From positions 92,742 through 114,599 of the forward strand of contig CAUYUJ010018732.1 in the NCBI GenBank assembly GCA_963575745.1: a stretch of 21,858 bases of DNA. Reading direction: 5' to 3'. Position numbers and translations under genes: made by a program. The notes below the pieces were generated by a model. The model ran no database searches. It was given only the letters and a program-made list of their open reading frames with translations, and was not told the DNA's origin. Numbering within the stretch: the first letter of the stretch is position 1; the number at the start of each line of letters is the position of its first letter. This DNA comes from Prorocentrum cordatum (lineage: Eukaryota; Sar; Dinophyceae; Prorocentrales; Prorocentraceae). Positions 9,850 to 19,106 of this stretch are shown here, in pieces.

Positions 9850-10110
9850 ATCTGGCGGAACCACTGGCGCAACGCCCCCCCGCAGGACCTGGGCAGAAAC
9901 GCTTCCAAAAAAATCGAAGGGTTTCCCGTGGGATCTACCAGCTCCTACAGAAAGCCTATACGAAGACCATAGTTTTCGCGCAGCTGCAAACATATCACAG
10001 CTCCGAACGACACTGGAAGAGGGGGGCGGCGCGACGCCAAGACAAAAAACAAATGAAAACCATTGTTTTTTCAACGGGGAACCACAGATCCCACGGCAAT
10101 TCGCCTCACG
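9850..10110 (+). mobile_element. Diverged foldback repeat, copy 3
   Basis: It shares with the copies at 11500-11978 and 15595-15976 the ordered words GATCTGGCG (9848-9856), GCGCAACGCCCCC, an A-run, CCGTGGGATCT (9926-9936), CAGCTGCAAA-CAT-CACAGC, AGATCCCACGG (10086-10096) and TTCGCC-CACGAAA. The two 11-bp words are perfect inverted repeats spanning 171 bp. The right-hand direct repeat found in the other copies is not visible, so this copy is truncated or older. No coding exons are evident beside it. Confidence 0.75.
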
Positions 10111-10172
10111 AAAGCCAACAAACGCAGCAGCAGAATGAGAAAAACGGGTGGAGCAGGAAGAGAAGGAAGGTC

Positions 10173-10201
10173 GGGGGGGGGGGGGGGGGGGGGGGAAAGA
10201 G

Positions 10202-10234
<33 letters not shown>
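10173..10234 (+). repeat. Poly-G then poly-A runs
   Basis: A G run of about 23 (10173-10195) is followed after a short GA-rich link by an A run of about 33 (10202-10234). Read lengths through these are likely unreliable. Confidence 0.95.
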
Positions 10235-10235
<1 letters not shown>

Positions 10236-10279
10236 GCCTGCCTGCAGGCGCCACTGGTTCTCGGGCGGTAGCGACGCGG

Positions 10280-10281
<2 letters not shown>

Positions 10282-10322
<41 letters not shown>

Positions 10323-10360
10323 GAAAGAGAGAAAGAGAGAGAGAGAGGGAGAGGGAGAGA
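10282..10360 (+). repeat. (GA)n microsatellite
   Basis: Pure GA to about 10319, then GA with GGG and GAAA interruptions. Confidence 0.95.
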
Positions 10361-10718
10361 TATGGGTGGAATGAACCGCGCAGGCGGAGACAATCGGAGA
10401 AAACGACCGCGCGCGGCCGAAGCCGCGGCGGAGACGATACGAACCGTCCGCGCAGAGGCAAGCAGAGGAAACATCAAATCTCGCGACCGGAGCCGCGGAC
10501 AGAACGAGCCAAACTGCCATCGCGCATTCTGGTAAAGGCAAATATTGGCCACGCGTGTGGGGGACAGGGGCACCGGGGGCCGAAATGCCACAAAATGGCG
10601 CGGCCGCGGCCGCGGCGGCGGCAACTCGCGCGAACTTTGCAGCGCGCGGCCAGGCCCACGGGCACGAACAAAAATCAAAGGGAAGGAACAAATAGCAGGT
10701 CGCGCCCCGCGTGGCGCG

Positions 10719-12291
10719 TCAGCGCGAACCGAACGGGTCAAAAAGAGGCGCTAGGTGCGACAAGCCCTGGTCGGACTCGTTAACAGCCCGCGCGAGCATG
10801 GCGATCGTCGCCAGGCGCTGGCCGAGCAGAGGGTCCCGCTCCGCCATCGTCGGCAGGTTGTCCTTGTTGAAGTGCGCGTAGTTGTAGCGGAGGAACATCA
10901 CCACGCTGAGGACCCGAAACCACCGGAGCGATACGCCCCGCGCGGCTGAAGGCATCACGTCCTCGAGGTAGGACCACAGGCGCTCCACTGGGACGGTGCC
11001 AGACTGGACGGGAATGCCAGCCTGTCGCGTGGCGAGCGCAACATCCCGCCAATTCATCAAGCCCTCCACCTTAACTCGGCGACGCATCCTGCGGAAGTGG
11101 TCGCGCACCTTCTGCGTGATCACGCTCCGAGCGCACTTGACGGCGACGGCCTGCCGCCGCTCGCGCGCGACGCCGGCGCGCCACCGTCGCCGCCGGCGCC
11201 CCGGCCGGTACCAGCGCTGCACGCGCCGCAGCTCGGCCTTGAACGCCTTCTCGGCGCGGTAATTGCAGTACGACGCGGAGCAGTCCAGCTGGGCATCGCA
11301 GAGGCGCGCGATTCGGCCCAACGCTTGGGTCAACACCTAGGGGTAGCCCGGGGGGTAGGCCAAGGGTAGCCCTGGGGGTAGCCCGAAGACCCGAATACGC
11401 GGTCAAGGCGCGGCCGCGCCTGCTCGAAGTCCGCCGCGGCCGCCAGGGCGGCCTCCATCATGAGGTGCGCGTAGCGGCCCGGGCAGTTCACCTGCCGCAC
11501 CGGCGATCAGCTTACTGGCGGGCCCGATCTGGAAAACTCGATCGGACCATCGGAGCCCGCGAGTCACGGGCGCAAGCGCCCCCGCAGAACAACGACAAGA
11601 AGCCTCTCAACCCCCTCAAAAAAAAAAAACTTTGTCCGTGGGATCTGTGGGCCTTGTGCAAAACCGCTATAATTCCAACAGCAATCACGCAATTGCCAAA
11701 CATCCACAGCCGCGGGGGGCATTGCGAAAAAGGGGGCGACGGGGCGACAATATTAAACATGTTTAAAAACCTGTGAGTTTCCAGGCGGAATAAAAGATCC
11801 CACGGGAGTTCGCCCCACGAGAACCACCGGCCACTACGCGGCCCAAGCTGACTTCAGCACGGGGGGCGTTGACCTGCGCCCATCGGGCCAGACGAGAAAG
11901 AAGACGTAGCGCGGGGCCAACGATCGGCTAACTGGAAGGATCGGTCTGGCGCGCTCGATCGGACCGCCGAGCCGACCCAAAAAAAAATCTAGCGCCGTCG
12001 GCTCCTGACAGAGACGGCGCAGCGGCACCTGCCGCGCGGGCTCCACGCCCTCGCCCATCCTGCCGAAGAAACACTTCAAAAAAGCAACGGACTCCTCAGT
12101 GGACTGATCCGGGTTCCCCGCGGAGATGCCCTGCACAAAGAGCACGTGGAACCCCTTTGCGAATCCGCCAGCCGCGGGTCTGGCGACCTCCACGACGGGC
12201 GGGGCCTGCCCGTGCACCAGGTGGTAGAAGCTGTAGGCTGACAGCTGCTCGGGAGCTCTGCCGGTGACCGAGGAGTCTCTCTCGCAGTGCA
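10719..12291 (-). CDS. Three-exon gene of unknown family, weakly hAT-transposase-like C-terminus
   Basis: Exon A runs from an unresolved 5' edge near 12291 to 12029 and includes HCERDSSVTGRAPEQLSAYS and FLKCFFGRMGEGVEPARQ. Exon B is 11491-11399, exactly 31 codons from VNCPGRYAHL to ARPRLDR. Exon C is 11336-10719, from VLTQALGRIARLC to FDPFGSR and a stop. All joins are phase 0 with GT-AG borders, giving VEPARQ|VNCPG and RPRLDR|VLTQAL. Exon C holds a basic stretch (RRVQRWYRPGRRRRRWR) and a hydrophobic C-terminal block, GTVPVERLWSYLEDVMPS then FRVLSVVMFLRYNYAHF. This recalls the ERLFS-type dimerisation end of hAT transposases, but the match is weak and no catalytic triad is seen. The 5' end, promoter and any upstream exons are unresolved. 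Coding status is well supported by intact phase across two introns; function is not. Confidence 0.72.
11337..11398 (-). other. 62-bp intron made of GGGCTACCC repeats
   Basis: Minus-strand sequence starts GTATTC and ends CCCCTAG, followed by exon GTG. The interior is four imperfect copies of GGGCTACCC. Removing it joins the flanking codons in phase (LDR|VLT). The downstream exon's first base after AG is G, as is common at dinoflagellate 3' splice sites. Confidence 0.72.
11492..12028 (-). other. 537-bp intron formed by the foldback element (introner-like)
   Basis: The minus strand begins GTGCCG and ends GTGCGGCAG. The decamer GCGGCAGGTG spans both exon-intron borders (plus-strand 12026-12035 and 11489-11498), so the 5' CAG|GT and the 3' CAG| come from two copies of one duplicated sequence. 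Nearly the whole interior is the foldback repeat. An 8-bp hairpin stem, GCGCCGTC at 11992-11999 with GACGGCGC at 12013-12020, lies just inside the 5' splice site. Excision restores phase 0 between VEPARQ and VNCPGR. Confidence 0.78.
11500..11978 (+). mobile_element. Foldback repeat, copy 1
   Basis: A direct repeat of about 60 bp lies at each end (11501-11560 and 11919-11978), with shared core GATCNGCTNACTGG, TCTGG and CTCGATCGGACC. Inside are CCGTGGGATCT (11636-11646) and its inverted copy AGATCCCACGG (11795-11805), spanning 170 bp. Interior words shared with copy 2 include CTTGTGCAAAACC, AACATCCACAGC, CATTGCGAAAA and CAATATTAAACATG. No open frame is conserved between copies, so it is probably non-autonomous (MITE-like). 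It forms the body of the intron at 11492-12028. Confidence 0.85.
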
Positions 12292-12299
12292 CTAGTGTT

Positions 12300-12660
12300 G
12301 AGGCCCAGCAAAGCGACCGGCGCGCTGACCCCCCCCCCTTCGCGACAGGAGGTGCGTCGCGCATTCGTCGCCCGTGCGCCGCCCGCGCGTCGGCCGCCGA
12401 AATGGCCAGCCGTCCTCTCGAACGTGCACGTCGCCCTCGCAAGGGGGTTGTTTGGTGAGTGCGTCGCCAGCGCGGCGGACACCCACGGGGCGGATCGCAC
12501 GCGCGTCGCCCTCTCCACGGCCGCTGAAAGGGCCGGTCGCCTCCTGGAAAAAGAAAGTCGCCCACGCTGCGGCCCTCTTGGGGAGAAGAAGGCGGCCGCT
12601 GGGCGACCTCGGCAGATCAGCAAACCCCCTAACATTACAAATGCAGCGACGCTGCTGAAC
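12300..12660. other. GC-rich interval upstream of the three-exon gene
   Basis: Open frames occur in several phases on both strands. None has a motif and none can be linked by a clear splice join to the exon starting near 12291. It may contain the missing 5' exon or promoter. Confidence 0.4.
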
Positions 12661-12661
12661 G

Positions 12662-12990
12662 CAGCCCGGCGACAGGCCAGCAGGTCCCCGCAGCCGCCGC
12701 CACAACCGCCGCAACCGCCGCCAGCACAGAACTACCGCCGCCAAGATCACCACAAACGGATGCGACCGCAACCACATCCACCGCGACGATAACGACCAAC
12801 ACCAATTACCGCCATCACCACCACCACGACCACTACGCTTCTCGCGACCGCCACAACGACCGACACCAGCACGATCACCGTCGTGACCACCACCAGCCCG
12901 CCCACCACCAGCGGCACGACCGCCGCCGACGCGACCAAGGCGACGAACGCGACCACGACCATGATCACCAACATGACCATTACAGAAGCA
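12662..12990 (+). repeat. Degenerate CCGCCA / CGACCACCA triplet tract
   Basis: About 330 bp rich in CCG, CAA, ACC and GAC triplets with weak 3-, 6- and 9-bp periodicity. It gives poly-Thr/Pro frames on plus and Val/Gly frames on minus. It resembles a decayed triplet satellite. Confidence 0.75.
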
Positions 12991-13253
12991 CCCGCCCACT
13001 CCGTCCTCCCCCCCCCCCATTCCCCTGCCGGGCCGCCCTTGCCGCCGCGCCCGCCTCGCGCCCCTGCCCCCCCCCTCCTTTTCTCCTCGTAATCATCTTC
13101 CTCTTCCACCGCCAGCGGCGGGGCCGTTAGCGGAAGGCGGGGGCACCGCTCGCAGCGACGCGCCGCGGCCGTGGAAGGGGGGCCGACGGGAACAGAAAAT
13201 GAAGAGGGGCACGGGGTGGAGGGGGGAAGAAGAAGAAGAAGAAGAGAGAGGAG

Positions 13254-13325
<72 letters not shown>
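13254..13325 (+). repeat. Poly-A run of about 72
   Basis: Uninterrupted A flanked by GA-rich sequence (GAAGAAGAAGAGAGAGGAG before, GGAGGAG words after). No retroelement body or target duplication could be assigned to it. Confidence 0.97.
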
Positions 13326-13326
<1 letters not shown>

Positions 13327-13603
13327 GAGAGAACAGGGGGGAGGGACAGACAGAGGGCGGCCGGCAGAATGGAGGAGGAGAAGGGGAGGAGAGAGGGAGA
13401 CGAGGCAGGAGAGAGGACGAAGGAGGAGGAATGACAAAAGATGAGGGGCGACGACGAAGAAAAAAAGGAACTACCAGGGGCAAGCACCGCCCTTCCTGGC
13501 GCAATGGAGGACGCAGCCGCCGCCACTTGTGAACAGCGCAAGCACGGCGGGCCGACGGCCGTTGCGCATTGCTGCTCGGAGAAATGCTAGGGGCGGGCAA
13601 ACT

Positions 13604-13862
13604 CGCGACTGCGTCGCGCATGCGTCGCGCGAGCGTCGCGCGTGCGTCGCGCGTGCGTCGCGCGTGCGTCGCGCATGCGTCGCGCGTGCGTCGCGCGCGT
13701 GGCGCGCGCGTCGCGCGTGCGTCGCGCGCGGTCGATCGTGCGTCGCGCGCTGGCAGGGGTGCGTCGCGCGCGGGTCGGGGTGCGTCGCGCGCGCGTCGCG
13801 CGTGCGTCGCGCGGGCGTCGCTCGGGTCGTTCGCGCGTCGCGCGCAGGTCGCGCGCGAATCG
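13604..13862 (+). repeat. 11-bp satellite, GCGTCGCGCGT
   Basis: Tandem units GCGTCGCGCGT, regular from about 13608 to 13720 and then degenerate. Because 11 is not a multiple of 3, all phases stay open and the frames show an 11-residue (33-bp) higher-order repeat. It is self-complementary-rich (CGCG) and would form many small hairpins. Not coding. Confidence 0.92.
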
Positions 13863-13869
13863 CTCGGAG

Positions 13870-14840
13870 GGCGCCGTGGGCCCCTGGCGGCATGTGAACT
13901 GCACGGCCCGCCGGTGAAACAATCAAGGGATGCGCGCGGCAATCGTAGAAATAGCGAGACACACACGTGAGAACTACGAACGCGAGGAGACCAATAGACG
14001 GCATGGAGACGCAGCGCGCGCGGACTAATCCATTTCAAGCGCACGCCCCGTCAGATTTTGAACATCGGTCCGTCGCTGCAGCAATTTGGCGACGTCTCGC
14101 CCGCCGATGCATTGGGGGGGGAAAAGAAGGCGGAAGTGAGGCGAGGGAAGGGCGGACGGAAATGGGAACGGACGGGCGAGGAGGGGGCGCGCGGGGGCGG
14201 CGCAGCGGCGGCGGGAGCGATGGAAGGCGATCGAAGGGGGGCGGCGGGAGCGAGGAGGGCGAGAAGAAGTTCCAGGAGAGTGGAAGGACAACGGGGGGTG
14301 AGTAGGGAGGCGGACAGGACGGCAGCCTGACACAAAAGAACTGAATACAAATTTCGCAAACGGGACAAAACGCGCAGCGCGTTGGACGAAGGGAAAAGGA
14401 AGGAAGAGGGGGGGGCAGGAGGATTGGCGCGAAACGACATGGGGGTGCGGGGCGCGATGCGACGGGGCGAAAAGGCGCCGCGTCGCGCGACGTGACGTCG
14501 CCCCCACCGTGGCGCGACGCGCACAGCCCCCAATCAACGCGAGGCGTCTTCGTCCTCAGCAACGGTTGGCGCCCCCGACAATGAGCACCAGCAAATCCTC
14601 TTGCGCCGAATTGGGAACAGAACGCGTTGGTGGACCGTCGAACTAGGAGTGCGCCGCGACCGCCAAAATGGCTGCTGGTGCACCGGCGTCGGAAACCTAT
14701 ATATCGCCAGAGAAATTCCGAAGTCGCGCCACATGTCGCCCACGCACCCTGGGAGGCTGGGATTCGAGACAGAGACGCAAACCAGGGCCGGCGCACGGGC
14801 GACGCTCGAGCGACGCACTAAACGAAACTTAAAGGGGGGG
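13870..14840. other. GC-rich interval without a supported gene
   Basis: Overlapping open frames on both strands have low-complexity Arg/Ser/Pro content. GGAG- and GGCG-rich sequence covers 14110-14300. The part at 14540-14840 is mixed in composition and immediately downstream of the RING gene's last stop, so it may be its 3' flank. No RNA gene or motif seen. Confidence 0.45.
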
Positions 14841-14848
14841 GGGTCGCT

Positions 14849-15569
<721 letters not shown>

Positions 15570-16074
15570 CTTCACGAGAGGACTTAGTGCGAGACACCGG
15601 CGATCGGCTAACCGGCGGGCCCGATCTGGCGAACTCGATCGGACCATTCGAATCCCGCGGAAGAAATACAAGAAGCCTCTCAAAAAAAACGAAGCGTTTT
15701 CCGTGGGATCTGTGGGTCTTGTGCAAAACCTGTGCAATTCCCGTAGGAATCGCGCAACTGCAAAACATCCACAGCTGCGGGACCCATTGCGAAAAGAGGA
15801 GGCGGCGGGGCGCCAATATTAAACATGCTAAAAAAAAACCGTGGGCTTCTATGCAGAATGACAGATCCCACGGGACTTCGCCCCACGAAAACCACAAGTC
15901 ATTATGCAGCCTGGCCTGACCTGACAAATGGCGGGATCGATCTGGCGAGCTCGATCGGGCCGTCGAGCCGAACCCGCCTCCTCCCCTCCCCCCTCTACAA
16001 AAAATGTACTCGATCGTTCTGGAGAGGCTCTGGGCCGAATCAGGCAGACGGGCCGCTGCCGAGCGATCGACCAC
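15570..16074 (-). other. Candidate intron carrying foldback copy 2
   Basis: The upstream coding block and the downstream block are in different phases. A GT at 16074-16073 and an AG at 15571-15570 would join them in phase (GARP|LSILSACASGG) and remove the whole foldback element. Other donors nearby are possible and no clear target duplication is visible here, so the borders are provisional. Confidence 0.35.
15595..15976 (+). mobile_element. Foldback repeat, copy 2
   Basis: End repeats lie at 15598-15658 and about 15922-15975 (GATCTGGCGARCTCGATCGG). CCGTGGGATCT is at 15701-15711 and AGATCCCACGG at 15863-15873, spanning 173 bp. It matches copy 1 along nearly its full length by eye; copy 1 is longer on the right side. 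The left end contains GGCTAACCGG (15606-15615) and, about 31 bp on, TTCGAATCC (15647-15655). This resembles tRNA A- and B-box spacing, but the arms do not fold as a tRNA. It lies between two minus-strand coding blocks of the RING gene, so it is probably intronic. Confidence 0.85.
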
Positions 16075-16382
16075 GGCCGAGCGCCGGGCATGGGGCCGCA
16101 CAAGCGCAAGGAAAAAGCCAGGTCGCCCCCCACAGCGACGTGGTCCCTGGCGTCGGCCTCCATCCTCTCCAGCTCTTGCGTGACGGTTGCGTAGATTTCG
16201 TCCACGCTGGCGAGGCCGTTGAATAAATCGTGCGGGTGGATCACGCGTTCGAACTCGCCCTGGCTCGTCACCGCTAGCAGCTGGTCCAGCAACCCCGCGG
16301 GGGGGTCGCGCACTGCGTGGGCGACGCCTGCGCGGCCGCGGATGTCCCTGAACTCGAACCCGAAGTTGTCGTCCCGCAGAAC
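16075..16382 (-). CDS. Internal exon of the RING-H2 gene
   Basis: Starts after a pyrimidine-rich acceptor (CCTCCGTCAG, then GTTCTG) at 16382. It reads VLRDDNFGFEFRDIRGRAGV, then DPPAGLLDQLLAVTSQGEFE, IHPHDLFNGLASVDEIYATV and TQELERMEADARDHVAVGGD. Composition is normal and helical-looking, in contrast with the Pro/Arg-rich alternative frames. About 102 codons if the provisional donor at 16074 is right. A small block in a third frame just upstream (NAADWSLPGFSGENLHIILS, about 16525-16465) could be another exon preceding it. I recognise no domain. Neighbour order suggests it follows the RING exon. Confidence 0.6.
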
Positions 16383-16499
16383 CTGACGGAGGGGCGGCAA
16401 TAATGAGCGCAATCGATCTCCCCCTCCCCGGGCATCTGGCCGCCGCGGGGGGGGAGGAGAAGCGACAAAATGATGTGCAGGTTCTCCCCCGAAAAGCCG

Positions 16500-17103
16500 G
16501 GGAGCGACCAGTCCGCTGCGTTGGCGCAGGCGAACCCTCGCCTTCATCCTCGCCGCCGCGTTGCGTCGGCGGCGACCCCGCCGCCACGACTGCGCCGCGG
16601 AGCGCCAGAATGGGCGCGCCATCGTCGCCCTCGTCGCGGCCGCGCCGCGGTGGCGGCGACCCCGCCGACGCCCCCGCGGCGCCGGGCGCTGGCCCTGGCC
16701 CAGCATCGACCGGAGGATCTGCAATCCGCGCGGGCTGACGCCTCGCGCGAATGACCCTGTGCCCCTCGCCCTGCGTGTTCGGGATGCGGAACGCCCCTCG
16801 CGCGGAGCTTGCGCGAGGGGCAGGCGCGCGCTTGGGGCGCGCCGCTGATCGCGGGCCCGGGCTGCGACTACGGTCGCGGGCCAGGCCCACGTCCGCGTCC
16901 TCCTCCTCTGTCTGCAACCCATCCGCGGCGGCCTCCATGTCGCGACCTGTCTGCCTGCACTGGGGACAAGGCAGGTCCATCACGTGGGTCAAGCGACGCC
17001 TGTCGAACTCCTGGGATATGCAATCCTTGTGGTACGCATGCCCGCACAGCAAGGACCACGAGTCGCCTGGCTCGAGGCCGCGGAGGCAGATGGCGCAAGC
17101 CAT
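16500..17103 (-). CDS. RING-H2 zinc-finger protein, N-terminal exon (putative E3 ubiquitin ligase)
   Basis: From the ATG at 17103-17101 the protein begins MACAICLRGLEPGDSWSLLC. Metal ligands are C3-x2-C6-x13-C20-x-H22-x2-H25-x2-C28-x17-C46-x2-C49, a complete RING-H2 (C3H2C3) pattern with a CPQC end. RING-H2 domains recruit E2 enzymes and catalyse ubiquitin transfer; target and location are unknown. Residues about 70-200 are low complexity: acidic (TEEEDADVGL), then RDRSRSPGPRSAARPKRAPA, which is nuclear-signal-like, then Pro/Ala/Gly-rich. This ATG places the RING at the extreme N-terminus. An upstream in-phase start at 17277 exists but adds a hydrophobic stretch next to the RING and is less likely. 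The exon's 3' border is not resolved; the frame stays open far beyond but turns Arg/Pro-rich. Downstream exons are listed separately. Confidence 0.78.
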
Positions 17104-17239
17104 CGCGATTGCCAAAAATATGAGCGCAATATGGGCTAGGGCTGACGAAGGTGACGAGGGAGCAGGCGGCAAGGATGACGAAGGTAATGGATGCGATGGC
17201 GCCACGATGGTGACCCTTTCTTTGATCGATGTCCTCCTC

Positions 17240-17405
17240 TTGGATCGGGCATCCCGAAGCCCATAAGATGGGCTCAAGAGGCCCCCGAGAGGCTACAAGA
17301 TGACCCCGAGGGGGTTCTGGATAGCCCAACCGATACGGCATAATGCATCCTCAGATGGCCCCAAAATGGCCTCCAATATGCCTCGAAGAGAGGGCCCCAT
17401 GGCTC
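17240..17405 (+). repeat. Degenerate GGCCYCCAAGA-like repeat, upstream of the RING gene
   Basis: Words such as CCCATAAGATGGGCTCAAGA, GGCCCCAAAATGGCC and GGCCTCCAATATGCC recur at about 16-20 bp. They resemble the tract at 21335-21810, so both are probably the same degenerate satellite family. Confidence 0.6.
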
Positions 17406-17411
17406 CAATAG

Positions 17412-17566
17412 GACTCCTCCAGATCCTCCGCCTCCTCCTCCTCCACCTCCTCCTGTCCCTCTTCCTCCTCCTCCTCCTTCTCCATCCCCCTCCTCCTGCC
17501 CCTCCTCATGTCCCTCATCCTCCTCTTCCTCGGCCTCGTGCTCCTCCTCGCACCCCTCCTCCTCTC
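17412..17566 (+). repeat. (CTC)n polypyrimidine tract
   Basis: CTC, CCT and TTC words directly abutting the inverted decamer element. Confidence 0.9.
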
Positions 17567-17821
17567 AGCGCTGCTCAGCGCCACCGAGCGCCACTCAGCA
17601 CCGGTTCGCGCCACCAGTGCGTCGCCGCACCACTCTGCGCCACCCAACGCCAGTCAGCGCCACTCAGCGCCAGTCAGCGCCACTCAGCGCCACTCTGCGC
17701 CACTCTGCGCCAGGCAATGGACGAGTGGCGCTGAATGGCGCTGAATGGCGCTGAGTGGCGCTGACTGGCGCTGAGTGGCGCTGAGTGGCGCGTTGGTTTT
17801 TTGCACGACGCCGGCCGTCAC
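17567..17821. repeat. GCGCCACTC-type decamer element, palindromic (right copy)
   Basis: The left arm, 17567-17711, has GCGCCACTC units in the plus orientation. The right arm, 17723-17790, has the same units inverted (GAGTGGCGCT), with an 11-bp spacer. The right arm continues into GCGCGTTGGTTTTTTG and GGCCGTCAC (17813-17821), the reverse complement of the flank of the array at 9085. The whole could fold into a long hairpin. Confidence 0.9.
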
Positions 17822-17875
17822 AATGAAATCCCAGGTACGAGGGGCTCAGAGGATTGGACCCTCCGTGGCTTGAGA

Positions 17876-17992
17876 GAGAAGGAAGGAGCGGGAGGATGAG
17901 AAAAAGGAGGATGAGAGAAAGGAGGAGGAGGAGGAAGAAGGAGGAGACGAAGAAGAAGAAGGAGGTGAAGAAGAAGGAGGGGAAGAAGAAGA
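17876..17992 (+). repeat. (GGA/AAG)n polypurine tract
   Basis: Degenerate purine triplets leading into the dispersed repeat that starts at 17982. Confidence 0.9.
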
Positions 17993-18068
17993 CTTGCCCT
18001 CATATTCCATCCCCGGCCTCTCCTCTCCCCTCCCGTCCACATGCCCACCCCTCCGCCTGCTGCCTCCA
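17982..18068 (+). repeat. Dispersed repeat, plus copy
   Basis: About 85 bp, from GAAGAAGAAGRCTTGCCCTC through ATTCCATCCC, CCCGTCCACATGCCCACCCC to CTGCTGCCTCC. It is nearly identical to the reverse complement of 19997-20081, with only a few substitutions. Confidence 0.88.
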
Positions 18069-18237
18069 CCCCCGCTCGAGGGAAGGGGGGGGCAGCAGCA
18101 CCCGCAGCACGAAGAGCAGGAGGCCCGTCCCCTAGGGAAGCGAACAATGACATAGACGAAACGACCCTGGCGACGTACAGTCGGGGCGTTGACCTAAGGA
18201 ACCCTAAATAAGGCGCGAGGCCCCTTTTTTCCATAAG

Positions 18238-18616
18238 TTAAACTTCGATTTGCCATTGAAAACCTAAGGAAAACCCAAGGCAAACTGCAGCCCAATCAAG
18301 GAACACCGAGCCCCTCCCCCCCGAAAAGGGCTCCTTCTTCAGGGCCCCGACTGTACCCAACCCCTTCTCGGTGCAGGGCAGGAGCAGCTCTGAAAAATCT
18401 GGTGAGAGGATGGCGACGTGACATGGACGCATACACTGCTGCGAGCGGCACTCGAGAGGTTCGCAGGTCCCTGATCAAGGGGAAAGAGCGTGGTAGGGAT
18501 GAGTGATAAGTGGACCCCTGAGTCACTAAGGCGAGACCCAAACGGAGAAGGCGGGCAACGGGCTTGAAACGTCGGCGGGGCAGCAACGACATGACATTGG
18601 CTCCCTCGAACCACAA
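18238..18616 (-). CDS. Weak coding-like blocks, unrecognised
   Basis: Two overlapping minus-strand frames have mixed composition: one with RRRFKPVARLLRLGLALVTQ and LRTSRVPLAAVYASM (upstream part), the other with CHVAILSPDFSELLLPCTEK (downstream part). A frame change near 18430 would be needed to join them. No motif, start or splice site supports them strongly. They could be a decayed gene or chance frames. Confidence 0.25.
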
Positions 18617-18843
18617 TTCCCACGCGAAGACGCATTTTCTGAACCCGCGGCGGGGCGCCGCTAGGCTGGCCCTGGCTACGTTCCAAAATGTGTGGAGCGT
18701 GCGATTGTAAAACCATGTCCGACCTGACAGCTCGCACCAGAGCGGGCGACGCTCCAGAAAGAGTGAAAATGTACCCGGTGTTCCCGTCGTGTGCCCGCGC
18801 TGGGTCCGAGATCTGGCAAATCAAGCATCTCAGGAACGTCGAA

Positions 18844-19085
18844 CGCACCGGGCACATGAGGCACATCAGGGTTACGGGGCGCACCAAGCACTCCAAAGAC
18901 AAAACACGCACTGACACACCAAGCATGCGAGGCCCACCGGGCACAACGAATAACCAAAGCACAAGGGGCACATCAGGCACAACACACGCAACCGGCCCAC
19001 CAGGCCCACCAGAACACTGGACGCACTGGGCACACAACTCACACCAAGGGCACAAGACACACCAGGCACATCAGGGATACGCTGA
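18844..19085 (+). repeat. Degenerate GGGCACATCA-type short repeat
   Basis: Irregular tandem words (GGGCACATCA, AGGCACAACA, GGCCCACCAG) with period about 9-12 bp over about 240 bp. It runs directly into the 101-bp minisatellite, whose unit also contains CCCACCAGCA. Confidence 0.78.
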
Positions 19086-19106
19086 ACCCACCAGCAAGCC
19101 TTGAAA

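Noticed and set aside
13604-13862. CRISPR-like array
   Set aside because: Units are contiguous 11-mers without spacers; the other tandem arrays also lack unique spacers of constant length.
13127-14044. 305-codon minus frame with Arg/Ala/Asp repeats
   Set aside because: It spans the 11-bp satellite and the 72-bp poly-A run, so both the repeat pattern and the poly-Phe are artefacts.
15606-15655. tRNA gene at the left end of foldback copy 2
   Set aside because: A- and B-box-like words have plausible spacing, but T-arm and acceptor stems do not pair and copy 1 lacks the TTCGAATCC word.
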